Under the pieces are notes generated by a model. That model was not told the DNA's origin and did not search any database. It worked only from the letters and a program-made list of their open reading frames with translations. Positions 25,203-34,283 of a stretch of DNA of 64,000 bases are shown one piece after another. The position numbers were made by a program, and so were the translations under genes. The stretch comes from Arthrobacter sp. NtRootA1 (GTDB taxonomy: Bacteria > Actinomycetota > Actinomycetes > Actinomycetales > Micrococcaceae): NCBI RefSeq assembly GCF_019976975.1, contig NZ_AP024630.1:3844001-3908000 (forward strand), read 5' to 3'. How positions within the stretch are numbered: position 1 is the stretch's first letter; each line of letters starts with the position of its first letter.

Positions 25203-26296
25203 CAGGTGGCGTCCTCCCTGTGGCGGCGGACTTCCTCAATCAGGGCAAGGACTTCCGGCGCCTTCAACACACCGGCCACCCTGCCGTCGTCGTCCACGGC
25301 AACGCCCAACCCCGACGGCGAGGACAACGCCGAATCCAGCGCCCGGCGCAAAGTGTCTCCCTTATGGAAGAGTGAACCGCCGGGGACCAGCCCGGCACCG
25401 TCCCGGGGTGAGGACCACCCGAGGGGACGTGATTCGTCGTCGACCACCAGCGCCCACTCCCCCGCCCGGCGTCCGGCGCTTTGACCCTCGGTTTGTCCCA
25501 CCATGGTTACGGAGTGGAGCCTCAGCGAGTCCGCGACGTCAAAGGCGAGGTGGCGGAAACCACGGTCCCTGCCCACGAAGGAGGCCACGAAATCGTTGGC
25601 CGGTGCCCGGAGGATCTCTTCCGGGGCGGCATATTGGGCAAGCTTGCCGCCAACAGCAAAGACTGCCACCTTGTCGCCCAGAACCGTGGCCTCGTCAATA
25701 TCATGCGTGACAAACACGATGGTTTTAGCCAACTCGCGCTGCAGGCGAAGGAGTTCCTGCTGGAGTTCATCGCGAACCACCGGGTCCACGGCGCTGAAGG
25801 GCTCGTCCATCAGAAGCACTGGCGGGTCGGCTGCGAGCGCGCGTGCCACTCCGACGCGCTGCTGCTGACCGCCGGACAGCTGCGAGGGATACCGCTTGCC
25901 AAGCACCGAAGCCAGCCCAACGACGTCGAGAAGTTCTGCGGCACGTTTGCGCGCATCGGCTTTGGACACGCCGTTGAGCCGGGGAACCGTAGCGATGTTA
26001 TCCAGGACTGACCGGTGCGGGAGAAGCCCGGAGGACTGCATGACATAGCCCATGGAGCGGCGAAGCTGCGCCGCCGGCACCGTGGAGACATCCTTGCCTG
26101 CCACCGTGATGGTGCCCGAGCTCGGCTCCACCATGCGGTTGATCATGCGCAGCGAAGTCGTCTTGCCACAGCCCGAAGGACCCACGAGGACCGTGATGGC
26201 TCCCTTGTCGATGGACATGGTCAGGTTGTCGACGGCGGGCTGGCCGCCTTGGTATTGCTTGGTCACGCTCTGGAACTCAATCATGGCTTCAGCCAT
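25202..26296 (-). CDS. Osmoprotectant ABC transporter ATP-binding protein with CBS-like tail, OpuCA/ProV type
   Basis: ATPase of the osmoprotectant importer, 364 residues from ATG 26296. Walker A VGPSGCGKTT, the ProV-type NRMVEPSSG, signature LSGGQQQRVGVARAL, Walker B LLMDEPFSAVDPVVR. The C-terminal 130 residues end in a single CBS-like segment (GVAVDDDGRVAGVLKAPEVL) as in OpuA/ProV, where such modules sense ionic strength. The open frame extends to 26368, but the added residues (LTSSVVLATLGEDRPP) are unlike family N-termini. First gene of the four-gene operon. Confidence 0.91.
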   Translation of the reverse strand: MAEAMIEFQSVTKQYQGGQPAVDNLTMSIDKGAITVLVGPSGCGKTTSLRMINRMVEPSSGTITVAGKDVSTVPAAQLRRSMGYVMQSSGLLPHRSVLDNIATVPRLNGVSKADARKRAAELLDVVGLASVLGKRYPSQLSGGQQQRVGVARALAADPPVLLMDEPFSAVDPVVRDELQQELLRLQRELAKTIVFVTHDIDEATVLGDKVAVFAVGGKLAQYAAPEEILRAPANDFVASFVGRDRGFRHLAFDVADSLRLHSVTMVGQTEGQSAGRRAGEWALVVDDESRPLGWSSPRDGAGLVPGGSLFHKGDTLRRALDSALSSPSGLGVAVDDDGRVAGVLKAPEVLALIEEVRRHREDAT

Positions 26297-26393
26297 ACCC
26301 GGGCCTATCTTCGGCGGACGATCTTCACCCAGCGTAGCCAGCACCACCGACGATGTCAGCGACGCCACGTATTCCGTAATGAATCGGCAATGT

Positions 26394-27575
26394 TCAACGT
26401 TTGCGTCGTTTCCCGCCCTTCGCTGCGCGTTCCTCGGCTTGATCGTGCCGGTGTCTTTCCGCGGCGCGCTGCCCCCTGTCCGCCGACATCACCTTTTGAT
26501 GCCATTCGCGCTGATAAGCGCGCCTGGCTGCGGCATCGTGTTTCCGGTTCAGGGCCGCCTGTTCGCGTTGGAGTTTGAGGTAGCTTCGCCACCGGCGCGC
26601 GTCGAGGCTTTCGTCGGCGAGCGCCTCCTGCACGGCACAACCCGGCTCGGCCTGGTGGGAGCAATCGGCGAAGCGGCATCGGGCGAACAACCCCTCAAGG
26701 TCGCCGAACATCTCCTCCATTCCCTCCTCGGCGTCGAACAACCCAAACCCGCGAACACCCGGAGTGTCCATGAGCACTGCACCGCCTCCCAGCGGCACCA
26801 GTTCCCTGGAGGTGGTGGTATGCCGCCCCTTACCGTCACCGGCACGCACCTCACCCGTTTCCTGCAGATCGCGTCCGGCTAGGGCGTTGATGAGCGTTGA
26901 TTTGCCGGCACCCGAAGGGCCGAGCAGCACCAGCGTGGCTCCGTTCGGGATGTGCTACCTGAGCTCCTCGAGGCCGTCGCCCTGCTCTGCGGACGTGGTG
27001 ACCACCTCCACGCCGGCAGCTTGGAGGATGACTTCACCGACGACGTCGTCTGCCAGGTCAGCGAGGTCGGCTTTGGTAATGACGACCAGCGGGGTTGCCC
27101 CGGAATCCCATGCGGCCACGAGCGTCCGCTCCAACCGGTTATGGGTAAGCGGCCGGTCCACGGGCACTACTACCGCCACGATGTCGATGTTGCTGCCCAG
27201 GATTTGTTCCTCGGAGGATGCCTCGAAAGCGCGCTTGCGGCTCAGTGCCGAGTGCCGCGGAAGAACCTCGACGACGGATGGCTCACCAGCGCGGTTGGGC
27301 CCCAGCCACACCCAGTCCCCAGTGGCGGGAACCAGACCATGCCCGGGATAGGGAAGATGGAGCAGGCCCGTGTTCGAGGCAACGAGCACGCGGTTCCTGT
27401 CGAGGCGGACTACCCTTCCCGGAGTGTTGTCGCTGGTGTCCCCGTCCGTAGCTGGGTTGCTCCGGAAGAGTTCAGCGGTGCTTTCGGTATAACCGTAGTG
27501 TGTTGGGCCTTCCAAACAGTCGCCCGCGTTGCTGAAACTGGTTTTTGGGTCGCTTGAAGAAGCGTAAGTATTCAC
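26394..27575 (-). pseudogene. rsgA: Ribosome small-subunit GTPase RsgA, interrupted by an in-frame amber codon
   Basis: Circularly permuted GTPase that helps 30S maturation. The 5' part (GTG 27575) holds the OB-like RVVRLDRNRVLVAS, DWVWLGP, NIDIVAVVVPVDRPLTHN and the G4 motif ITKADLA. A TAG at 26955-26957 then stops translation at GLEELR. In the same frame, with no shift, follow HIPNGATLVLLGPSGAGKST (G1), DTPGVRGFG (G3), and the Zn-binding CRFADCSHQAEPGC. Repaired, the protein would be 393 residues, normal for RsgA, so one base change separates it from a full gene. ATG 26930 could restart translation but the product would lack G4. A sequencing error is possible. Confidence 0.88.
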
Positions 27576-27603
27576 GTTGGAACCTCTGCTGAGGCCCGGC
27601 CGC

Positions 27604-27696
27604 CTAGCTCTGGCAGGCTGATGCCGGGACAGGAATGGTGGTGTGATGACGATGCGCCGCGCGTGAGTGCGGGGCGCGCAGGATTATGGCAATCAT
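27604..27696 (-). CDS. Possible 30-residue leader peptide upstream of rsgA
   Basis: Short ORF beginning MIAIILRAPHSR and ending PASACQS, with five His in the middle. Its ATG follows GAGGAGG at near-ideal spacing, better than that of the rsgA gene it precedes by 28 bp. It may be a leader peptide that tunes rsgA translation, or chance. There is no homology I can name. Confidence 0.35.
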   Translation of the reverse strand: MIAIILRAPHSRAAHRHHTTIPVPASACQS

Positions 27697-27798
27697 CAGT
27701 TCCACCTCCTCGGCATCCAGGCCGGCAGCTGGTGGCCGGCAACGTTTTACAGCGTAGCCAAGCCAATGGGCTTTGGCTAGGTCTTTTTGAAGCTGTGC

Positions 27799-28275
27799 TT
27801 ACTGGCTTTCTTGAAGTCGCGCCTCATTGAGCTTCCCGTCAGCAGGCCGCTCACTGTGCAGGCGCAGCGCCACGTCCACCAGGGAGACCCTGTTGAGTTT
27901 GCCGATGTCCGCCAAGGGAATCCACGCCGCATGGGTGGTGCTGCCGTCCACCTCGTGCGTCAACTCGCCACCGATAATCGTAGCTTCGTAAACCAGCCGT
28001 AGTGCCTGGAAGTCCCGCACCGAACCGTCTGCCCGGGCTTCCGCGGGCCAGTGCCCGACGTCGATGCCCAGCATGCGATCAATCCGGGCCTCGTAACCGG
28101 TTTCCTCAAAGACCTCGCGGCGGCATCCGTCCACGGGGTGCTCCGCAAGGTCCAGTCCCCCACCAGGCAGCGTCCAACCTTCTTTGCCGTCCTGCTTCCA
28201 GTAGGCGAGAAGAATCCGGTCCTCCTGAATGATGACGGCGTAAGCGGCTGGGCGGGTGTCGAACTCCAGGGTCAT
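27799..28275 (-). CDS. Nudix hydrolase
   Basis: Cytoplasmic hydrolase of nucleoside diphosphate-linked compounds. 158 residues with a complete Nudix box, G-x5-E-x7-REVFEETGY (from GGLDLAE through CRREVFEETGY), preceded by the strand WKQDGKEGWTLPGG. Substrate cannot be deduced. It lies between rsgA and the beta-galactosidase gene on the same strand, but the 223-bp gap before the rsgA start and its hairpin argue against one unit. Confidence 0.9.
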   Translation of the reverse strand: MTLEFDTRPAAYAVIIQEDRILLAYWKQDGKEGWTLPGGGLDLAEHPVDGCRREVFEETGYEARIDRMLGIDVGHWPAEARADGSVRDFQALRLVYEATIIGGELTHEVDGSTTHAAWIPLADIGKLNRVSLVDVALRLHSERPADGKLNEARLQESQ

Positions 28276-28316
28276 GGTGCCAGCTTAGTTGGCAGCTACT
28301 TCCCAGTCGGTCTGCA

Positions 28317-30113
28317 CTAAGGCAATTCGGCCGCCATTATCGGCCCCGCCTCTTCCGGACCAAGGTCCGGTCCTTCGCGGAGCTCGACGACGGTCCCCGG
28401 GTTGGCGAGCTCCAGCACCTTGATGCTGTTGAGGCCACCCTTCACCAGAGGCGCCGGGGCATACAGGGTGACCTGCGGCCCTTTGTCCCAGTACCGGCCC
28501 AACAGGAAGCCGTTGAGCCAGACGAAGCCCTTTCCGGAATCAGGGAGCGCAATATATGTATCCGCCGGTTCCCCTGCCTCGAACTCCGTCCCTGCCAGTC
28601 CTTCAAGGTCCTCGGGCGCCCATTCATCCAAAGCCACGGGCGTCTGTGTCCAATGGAAGGTATAGCGCTGATTGATCAGGACGCCGCCCAGGATTCCCTT
28701 GCCATGCCCGGTCAGGGGACCGTAGTTGATGCGGCCCAGGTTCTCCACCAGGATCTCCAGCTTGGCCGGGGCGCCGCTTCCGGTGACGGCCAGCCCTTTG
28801 GCCCCGTCCACGTCGTCCAGGACACCGGCAAACTGACCATCAACCCAGATGTAGGCGCGGTCATTCAGCCCTGTGATTTTGAGGCGGCTCTCCACAGGAG
28901 CTTCGGGGCGTCCCGGGAGAGTCGCTTCGGCGGCATAAAGGACCATGCCGGCGTCGAGTCCCAACTGTTCAAAAGTGAGCGGTTTGACGCTGGTAACTGG
29001 CTTGCCCGAATCGCGGACGAGCTCCAAGAGGTCCCGGCCTTCCGTCAGGGCCAGGGACTGCGCTGGAAGGACCGGGGCATCCGCAAGCAACTCGACGGGC
29101 AGTTCAGGAAGGTCCTCGATACCCTGGGCGCGGTAGAACTCCTTGCGGAAGGCATGGAATTTAGGCGTTAGTGCTCCGTTCTCGGCAATGGGGGCATCGG
29201 AGTCGTAGCTGGTGACCGTTGGCTGGAGCATGGTGCCATCGTGGTTACTGCCGGATCCCAAGCCAAAGTTGGTGCCGCCGTGTGCCATGTAGACACATAC
29301 CGATCCGCCAGCATCGAGCATCTTTCGTGCTTCCGCAGCGGCGTCGTGGGCGTCGCGGCGATGGTGGTGTTCGCCCCAGTGGTCAAACCAGCCGCCCCAG
29401 AATTCGACATTGAAGAAGGGCTCGTCGGGTCGGCGCCTCTGCCAGATTGCGATGGCCTCATCACCCCGGCTTCCCAACGTGGCGGTCGCCCAGATTCCGT
29501 CCACGGAGCCGCCGTCGAGGAAGTAGTCAGTGCCGCCGTCGGCCGTGAAGAGCAGCTCAGTGATCCCGCGCTCCTCCAACGCACGGCGGTTCCAGCGGAT
29601 GTACTCGTGGTCGTCGCCATAGCTGCCATATTCGTTCTCAATCTGGACGGCTACCACCGGGCCACCGGCCGATGCCTGCCGCGAGGCGACATGCGGGAGA
29701 AGGTGATCGAACCACTCCTCGATCGCGGCCGTGAACTGCGGGTCCATGCACCGCAGGCCAATCCCGGGGCTTCCTGTGAGCCAAGCCGGAAAGCCGCCGT
29801 TGTCCCACTCCGCGCAAATGTAGGGGCCTGGACGGACAATGACGTCCAAACCTTCCTCCGCTGCGAGGTCGATGAAACGGCCAATGTCCCGCCAGCCTGT
29901 AAAGTCCGGCGCCTCTTCGCGCTTAGGCTGGTGGAAGTTCCAGGCAACGTAGGTGTCAACAGTGTTGGCGCCCATGGCCTTCAGTCGACGCAGCCTGTCC
30001 TGCCACAAATCGGGGTGAACGCGGAAGTAGTGGATGGCTCCCGCAAGGATGCGATACGGTTCACCCGAACGGTAGAGGACGGCGTCGTGGTAGCTCAAAA
30101 GGGCGTTGTTCAC
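28317..30113 (-). CDS. Beta-galactosidase, glycoside hydrolase family 35
   Basis: Retaining glycosidase removing terminal beta-galactose residues. 598 residues starting at GTG 30113. N-terminal TIM barrel opens with the GH35 hallmark RILAGAIHYFRVHPDLW; acid/base Glu161 lies in QIENEYGSYG and nucleophile Glu237 in FFNVEFWGGW. MAHGGTNFGLGSG is also typical. C-terminal jelly-roll domains follow (GRPEAPVESRLKITGLNDRA, GFVWLNGFLLGRYWDKGPQ). No signal peptide, so it acts inside the cell on imported oligosaccharides. Divergent from the pirin gene. Confidence 0.95.
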   Translation of the reverse strand: MNNALLSYHDAVLYRSGEPYRILAGAIHYFRVHPDLWQDRLRRLKAMGANTVDTYVAWNFHQPKREEAPDFTGWRDIGRFIDLAAEEGLDVIVRPGPYICAEWDNGGFPAWLTGSPGIGLRCMDPQFTAAIEEWFDHLLPHVASRQASAGGPVVAVQIENEYGSYGDDHEYIRWNRRALEERGITELLFTADGGTDYFLDGGSVDGIWATATLGSRGDEAIAIWQRRRPDEPFFNVEFWGGWFDHWGEHHHRRDAHDAAAEARKMLDAGGSVCVYMAHGGTNFGLGSGSNHDGTMLQPTVTSYDSDAPIAENGALTPKFHAFRKEFYRAQGIEDLPELPVELLADAPVLPAQSLALTEGRDLLELVRDSGKPVTSVKPLTFEQLGLDAGMVLYAAEATLPGRPEAPVESRLKITGLNDRAYIWVDGQFAGVLDDVDGAKGLAVTGSGAPAKLEILVENLGRINYGPLTGHGKGILGGVLINQRYTFHWTQTPVALDEWAPEDLEGLAGTEFEAGEPADTYIALPDSGKGFVWLNGFLLGRYWDKGPQVTLYAPAPLVKGGLNSIKVLELANPGTVVELREGPDLGPEEAGPIMAAELP

Positions 30114-30163
30114 ACGGAACAGATTAGCTCAATTTCCAACATTTATGCACAGGTGATGAACAC

Positions 30164-31186
30164 ATGACCAATCTTGATACTTCGCCGGCGGAGCAAGTCT
30201 GCCCCGCTGCCCATGAAGGACAAGGACCATGCGTCCAACTGTGGCCAGAGCGTGAAGTTCCTCTGGGTGGAGTGCGCGCCATGAACGTGTTCCGCACCTT
30301 GCCCCAGCGCGGGTTGCCCACCGTTGGCGCCTGGTGTTTCCTGGACAGTTTTGGTCCGGACCGTGTGGCAATGAGTGTCCTCCCCCACCCTCACTGCGGC
30401 CTCCAAACCGTGACATGGCCGCTGGAGGGAGCCGTTAGGCACCGCGACAGCGTGGGAAGCGATGTGGTGGTCAAACCGGGTGAACTGAACATCATGACCG
30501 CCGGCCACGGAATCTCCCATTCGGAATTCTCGGTACTGCCTGCAGCTACGGTGGCCGGAGCGGATGACGAGATTCCCATGTCGAGGGGACTCCAGTTGTG
30601 GGTTGCACTCCCTGACGAGCACCGGCACCGCGAACCCTCCTTCGAGCAACACAGCGAGCTTCCAGTCGCTGTTGGCGAGGGCTACACGGCAACGGTGATG
30701 GTGGGTGAATTTGCGGGTGAACGCTCCCCTGCCACGATGTTCAGCCCGATCGTAGGTGCTGACATCACCGGCACAGGTACGCTCCAGCTTCCGCTGCGCC
30801 CTGAGTTTGAACATGCAGTGTTGGTGCTGGACGGCCACCTGGTCATCGACGGCGAAGACATCCAACCGGGCCCCCTGGCCTATCTGGGTGCCGGCAGGCA
30901 GAACCTGACCGTAGATGCCCAACCGGATACCCGTTTCATGCTTTTGGGTGGCGAACCGTTCGGGGAAGACCTCTTGATGTGGTGGAACTTCGTGGGACGT
31001 ACGCATGAGGAAGTGGAAAAAGCGCGTTTGGAATGGGAGGCCGAAGGCCTTCTCGACGACGACGCTGCCGCCACTTCACGCTTCGGATTGGTCCAGGGCC
31101 ATGGTCCTGACGCGGGGCCGGAAGCCGGACGCATCCCCGCGCCGCCGCTTCCGGGCGTCAAGCTGCGTCCCCGTACCCGGGGCTGA
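30164..31186 (+). CDS. Pirin family protein (cupin)
   Basis: Bicupin metal protein. 340 residues. The N-terminal pirin domain carries HPHCGLQTVTW and HGISHSEFS, whose His and Glu residues bind the metal in quercetinase-type pirins. The C-terminal pirin_C domain includes GPLAYLGAGRQNL and FMLLGGEPFGEDLLMWWNFV. Roles in the family range from quercetin 2,3-dioxygenase to redox-linked regulation; the sequence does not decide. Convergent with the kinase gene (9 bp between stops). Confidence 0.92.
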   Translation: MTNLDTSPAEQVCPAAHEGQGPCVQLWPEREVPLGGVRAMNVFRTLPQRGLPTVGAWCFLDSFGPDRVAMSVLPHPHCGLQTVTWPLEGAVRHRDSVGSDVVVKPGELNIMTAGHGISHSEFSVLPAATVAGADDEIPMSRGLQLWVALPDEHRHREPSFEQHSELPVAVGEGYTATVMVGEFAGERSPATMFSPIVGADITGTGTLQLPLRPEFEHAVLVLDGHLVIDGEDIQPGPLAYLGAGRQNLTVDAQPDTRFMLLGGEPFGEDLLMWWNFVGRTHEEVEKARLEWEAEGLLDDDAAATSRFGLVQGHGPDAGPEAGRIPAPPLPGVKLRPRTRG

Positions 31187-31195
31187 GCTTAAGCG

Positions 31196-32131
31196 CTACG
31201 CCCGCTGCTCGGCCACAAGCCGGGGGACTCCAAACACTGGGTCCTGTTGGAGAATCCGCACATCGACGATGCCCCGTTCGGCCAGCCGCGCCCTGAATGA
31301 CTCCTGCAGCCGGCGGACGTTCATGCCCAAACCGCTCCCGAGAATTACCGGCCCATCCAAGCCGAGTTGGCGGACGGCTTGCTCCGCCAGGTCAGCGAGA
31401 TCCCTGCCGGCCTGATCCACCAGGCGGGCGCTGGTGTCATCACCAGCGTCCGCAGCTTCGACCACCAGCCGCGCTTGTTGAGCCCAGTAGCGGCGACCGG
31501 TATCCGGGGAGTGGAACAAGGCGATAAGCTTGCCGGGCTCGTCCACTCCACAGGAGTCCAGCAAGGCACGGCTCAGGGTGTCCGGCTCAAGTCCCTGGTT
31601 CATCCGCCGCAAGCTGTGGCGAACGGCTTCGCGGCCCAACCAGTAACCGCTTCCCTCGTCGCCCAGAAGATAACCCCAGCCTCCGGCGCGGGCTTCCTCA
31701 CCGGCCGCGTTCCGACCCCACGCGGCAGAACCGGTCCCGGCAATCACCGCGACGCCTGTGCTTGCTCCGCCGGCCGCCAGAAGCAGCCTGGAATCGTGAA
31801 CCACGGTGATGCGTGCCCCGGGGACGTGTGGAGAGATCAAGTCGGCGAGCGCTTGCGCGTCCTCATCGGTGTCAATTCCTCCGGCACCCGCGTAAACCTC
31901 GTCAATGTCACCGCCGCCGATCTTTCCGAAAAGTTCGGCGAGATTTGCCATGGCCTGCTCGCGGCTCACATTCTGCACATTGGAGCTTCCGGCGCTTTCG
32001 TCCAGGACGGGAACGCCGTCTTCGAACCTCACGCCCCGCGTTTTCGTTCCGCCGATATCCAGCCCGATCACGGTGCCGGTGAGTGCCTCCGGGGACGCGT
32101 GGGAATGCATGGCAGAGTCAAGATTGTTCAC
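31196..32131 (-). CDS. BadF/BadG-type sugar kinase, N-acetylglucosamine kinase-like
   Basis: Actin-fold (ASKHA) kinase, 311 residues, GTG start. PHOSPHATE-1 motif IGLDIGGTKTRGV, CONNECT/adenosine region AVIAGTGSAAWG, and GDEGSGYWLGREAV, which is typical of GlcNAc/glucosamine kinases of the BcrAD_BadFG family, plus GPVILGSGLGMN near the end. It probably phosphorylates an amino sugar; no transport or deacetylase gene is beside it to confirm this. Divergent from the monooxygenase gene with 41 bp between. Confidence 0.88.
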   Translation of the reverse strand: MNNLDSAMHSHASPEALTGTVIGLDIGGTKTRGVRFEDGVPVLDESAGSSNVQNVSREQAMANLAELFGKIGGGDIDEVYAGAGGIDTDEDAQALADLISPHVPGARITVVHDSRLLLAAGGASTGVAVIAGTGSAAWGRNAAGEEARAGGWGYLLGDEGSGYWLGREAVRHSLRRMNQGLEPDTLSRALLDSCGVDEPGKLIALFHSPDTGRRYWAQQARLVVEAADAGDDTSARLVDQAGRDLADLAEQAVRQLGLDGPVILGSGLGMNVRRLQESFRARLAERGIVDVRILQQDPVFGVPRLVAEQRA

Positions 32132-32172
32132 CGTGAAAGACTAGCTTGGAGCGCCCCGAGGAGAAACCGCCC

Positions 32173-33207
32173 ATGTCGCATTCCCTGTTTGATACGCCTT
32201 TCATTGCAGCGCCCATGGCTGGGGGAACGTCCACCCCCGCTCTTGTGCAGGCAGTCCAGGCCGGCGGTGGATTGGGTTTTCTCGCCGCCGGCTACAAAAG
32301 CCCCGAGGCCATGACGGCCGAGATCGCAGCTGCGCGTGCCATGGGCATCCGGTTCGGCATGAACGTTTTTGTACCGGACATGGCGCAACTCTCCCCATCC
32401 GCGGCGGCGCGTGCGAGGCTGGAGGCCTACCGGAGGGAACTTGAAGCAGAGGGGGCCCGCTACGGCGTGGCAGTCCCGGCCCTCCGATTTGACGACGACG
32501 ACGCCTGGCAGCACAAAGTCGACGCACTCATCGCGGATCCCGTGGAGTTCGTCAGCTTCGTCTTCGGGCTTCCGGGACGATCTGTGGTCAAGGCGCTGCA
32601 GAAGGCCGGGACTACTGTCATCTCCAGTGTGACCAGTGTTCCCGAAGCCCTTGCGGCCGCGGAGGAGGGCCCGGATGCCCTTGCGGTGCAGCACAGTTCC
32701 GCAGGAGCACACACGGCCGCGTTCCTCGCGGCCGGCGCAGGAGAAAACGCAAGCAGCACGACGGCGGGTCTCATCGCCCAGGTGCGTGCCGCCGTCGACC
32801 TTCCGCTGGTTGCGGCCGGTGCGATCAGCGACGGTCCAGCGCTTCGCGAAGTCCTGGCTGCTGGTGCGGCAGCCGCGCAAGTTGGTTCGGCGCTGGTACG
32901 TACGGAGGAAAGCGGAGCCCGGCAAACACATAAAGATGCCCTGGGCGACCCGCGCTTTACGGAGACGGCCAGGACCCGGGCCTTTACCGGACGATTCGCC
33001 CGCTCGCTGGTCAACGAGTTCGTCCGCGATCACGCGGACGCGCCCGAGGGTTATCCGGCAATCCATCATCTGACAGCGCCAATCCGGGCAGCAGCATCGG
33101 CGGCGGGTGATCCTGACCGCCTCAATCTGTGGGCGGGCACAGGTTGGCGATCAGCAAAGGAAGGATCCGCCGCGGATGTTGTCAGGGATTTCCTGAGCGT
33201 GCTCTGA
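32173..33207 (+). CDS. Nitronate monooxygenase (2-nitropropane dioxygenase family)
   Basis: FMN-dependent TIM-barrel oxygenase detoxifying nitronates such as propionate 3-nitronate. 344 residues from ATG 32173, which follows GAGGAG; a nine-codon extension upstream is unlikely. Motifs: TPFIAAPMAGGTSTPALVQA, GGGLGFLAAGYKSPE, VQHSSAGAHT (near the usual QG-x-EAGGH position), and the phosphate-binding VAAGAISDGPAL / GAAAAQVGSALV. The tail overlaps the LysR gene by 26 bp. Confidence 0.9.
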   Translation: MSHSLFDTPFIAAPMAGGTSTPALVQAVQAGGGLGFLAAGYKSPEAMTAEIAAARAMGIRFGMNVFVPDMAQLSPSAAARARLEAYRRELEAEGARYGVAVPALRFDDDDAWQHKVDALIADPVEFVSFVFGLPGRSVVKALQKAGTTVISSVTSVPEALAAAEEGPDALAVQHSSAGAHTAAFLAAGAGENASSTTAGLIAQVRAAVDLPLVAAGAISDGPALREVLAAGAAAAQVGSALVRTEESGARQTHKDALGDPRFTETARTRAFTGRFARSLVNEFVRDHADAPEGYPAIHHLTAPIRAAASAAGDPDRLNLWAGTGWRSAKEGSAADVVRDFLSVL

Positions 33208-34156
33208 CAAGTTCGGCCAGCAACGCTTCGCCCTCCCCGACCACCAGCTCACGGAACAGCCTGACGGCGTCGGGTTCGAAGGTGCGCTCCCGCCAAGCCA
33301 TGCCGATTTGCCGAAAGGCAAGCTCGGATTCGATGGGAACTTCCACAAGTCCCAACTCGGCCCCTGGCAGGAACTGGCCGGTTCCGGAGCCCGGCCCGGC
33401 GGGAGGCAGGATGCTGAAGCCCAGACCGGCAGCGACCAGCCCCCTGACAGTGTGGGATTCCTGAACCTCAAAGGCAGTCCGGGGACGGAAACCGGCTTCA
33501 CGCAACAGTGCTTCGCCCAGGGCCCGGAGGCCAACACCGGCGGGAAGCGCTACATACGGGTCATGCCGCAGCTCGGACAGGTGCACCCTGGAGCGACTGG
33601 CGAGCGGGTGCCGGTAATGCAGCACCACGCGCAACGGCTCCCTGTAGAGAGGCAGGGAGTGGATGCCCCTGCCTTCCGGGGCGATCGGTGCAGTGAGCGC
33701 GAAATCTGTATCACCCCTGGCTAGTTCTTCCAGGCAGTCGTCGCGCGGACCCTGCCGCAACTCGAAAACCGTATGCGGATGGCGGCCGCGGTACGCACTG
33801 ATAAGCAGGGGCAGCGTCGCTTCACCGAACGTGTGCTGGAACGAGACGCCGATGCGTCCCCTCACCACGTCCGAGTCGTGCCTTACCCTGTCCAATCCGG
33901 CTTGGAAGTCTTCCAGCGCCGCTTCGATATAGGGCAGCAATGTCCTTGCCGCCGGAGTCAGGCGGATGCCACGGCCATCACGAACAAGAAGATCCATTCC
34001 CACAATCGCGCTTGCCCTGGCCACTGCACGACTCACCGTGGACTGGGGAACGCCGAGGAGCTCAGCCGTCTCCGTCATGTGCTCCGTCCGGCCCAATTCT
34101 GCCAGGACGGGTAGCAGCGGCAGGAGCTGCACAAGCTGTTGGTGATCCGGTTCCAT
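33182..34156 (-). CDS. LysR-family transcriptional regulator
   Basis: 324 residues from ATG 34156 (GGAAGG upstream; an 8-codon longer start at 34180 is possible). N-terminal winged helix: VLAELGRTEHMTETAELLGV, PQSTVSRAVARASAIVG; the C-terminal effector domain is of the periplasmic-binding type (RGRIGVSFQHTFGEATLPLL). It is divergent from the MFS gene at 34284, the classic LysR arrangement, with direct repeats between them that may be its operator. The effector is unknown. Confidence 0.92.
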   Translation of the reverse strand: MEPDHQQLVQLLPLLPVLAELGRTEHMTETAELLGVPQSTVSRAVARASAIVGMDLLVRDGRGIRLTPAARTLLPYIEAALEDFQAGLDRVRHDSDVVRGRIGVSFQHTFGEATLPLLISAYRGRHPHTVFELRQGPRDDCLEELARGDTDFALTAPIAPEGRGIHSLPLYREPLRVVLHYRHPLASRSRVHLSELRHDPYVALPAGVGLRALGEALLREAGFRPRTAFEVQESHTVRGLVAAGLGFSILPPAGPGSGTGQFLPGAELGLVEVPIESELAFRQIGMAWRERTFEPDAVRLFRELVVGEGEALLAELVRARSGNP

Positions 34157-34166
34157 GTGCCTTCCG

Positions 34167-34201
34167 TTCCGCTCCAGCATGAATATTCCGCTCCAGCATG
34201 A
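34167..34201. repeat. 16-bp direct repeat in the LysR leader
   Basis: TTCCGCTCCAGCATGA at 34167-34182 and again at 34186-34201, identical, 3 bp apart. It lies between the LysR start and the likely operator. Confidence 0.8.
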
Positions 34202-34207
34202 GTAAGA

Positions 34208-34249
34208 GAATCATGCATTACTGCATGGATCATAAGCGAATCATGCATT
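34208..34249. promoter_or_regulatory. Putative LysR/MFS operator region
   Basis: Two identical 12-mers GAATCATGCATT at 34208-34219 and 34238-34249, 30 bp apart (about three helical turns), with a further ATGCAT-like match (CTGCATGGATCAT) between them. Position between divergent LysR and MFS genes fits a LysR recognition site. This is inference. Confidence 0.55.
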
Positions 34250-34283
34250 GGAACGCACAGTCCCGGAAGCCTAATCTGGCCCG

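Noticed and set aside
26394..27575. Two separate genes instead of one broken rsgA
   Set aside because: Both halves are in the same frame and together make exactly one RsgA with motifs in the expected circularly permuted order.
30143..31006. Minus-strand frame opposite the pirin gene
   Set aside because: Pirin motifs lie on the plus strand; the other frame is Arg/His-rich noise.
32128..33069. Minus-strand frame opposite the nitronate monooxygenase gene
   Set aside because: The plus strand encodes a complete NMO; the antisense frame has no domain.
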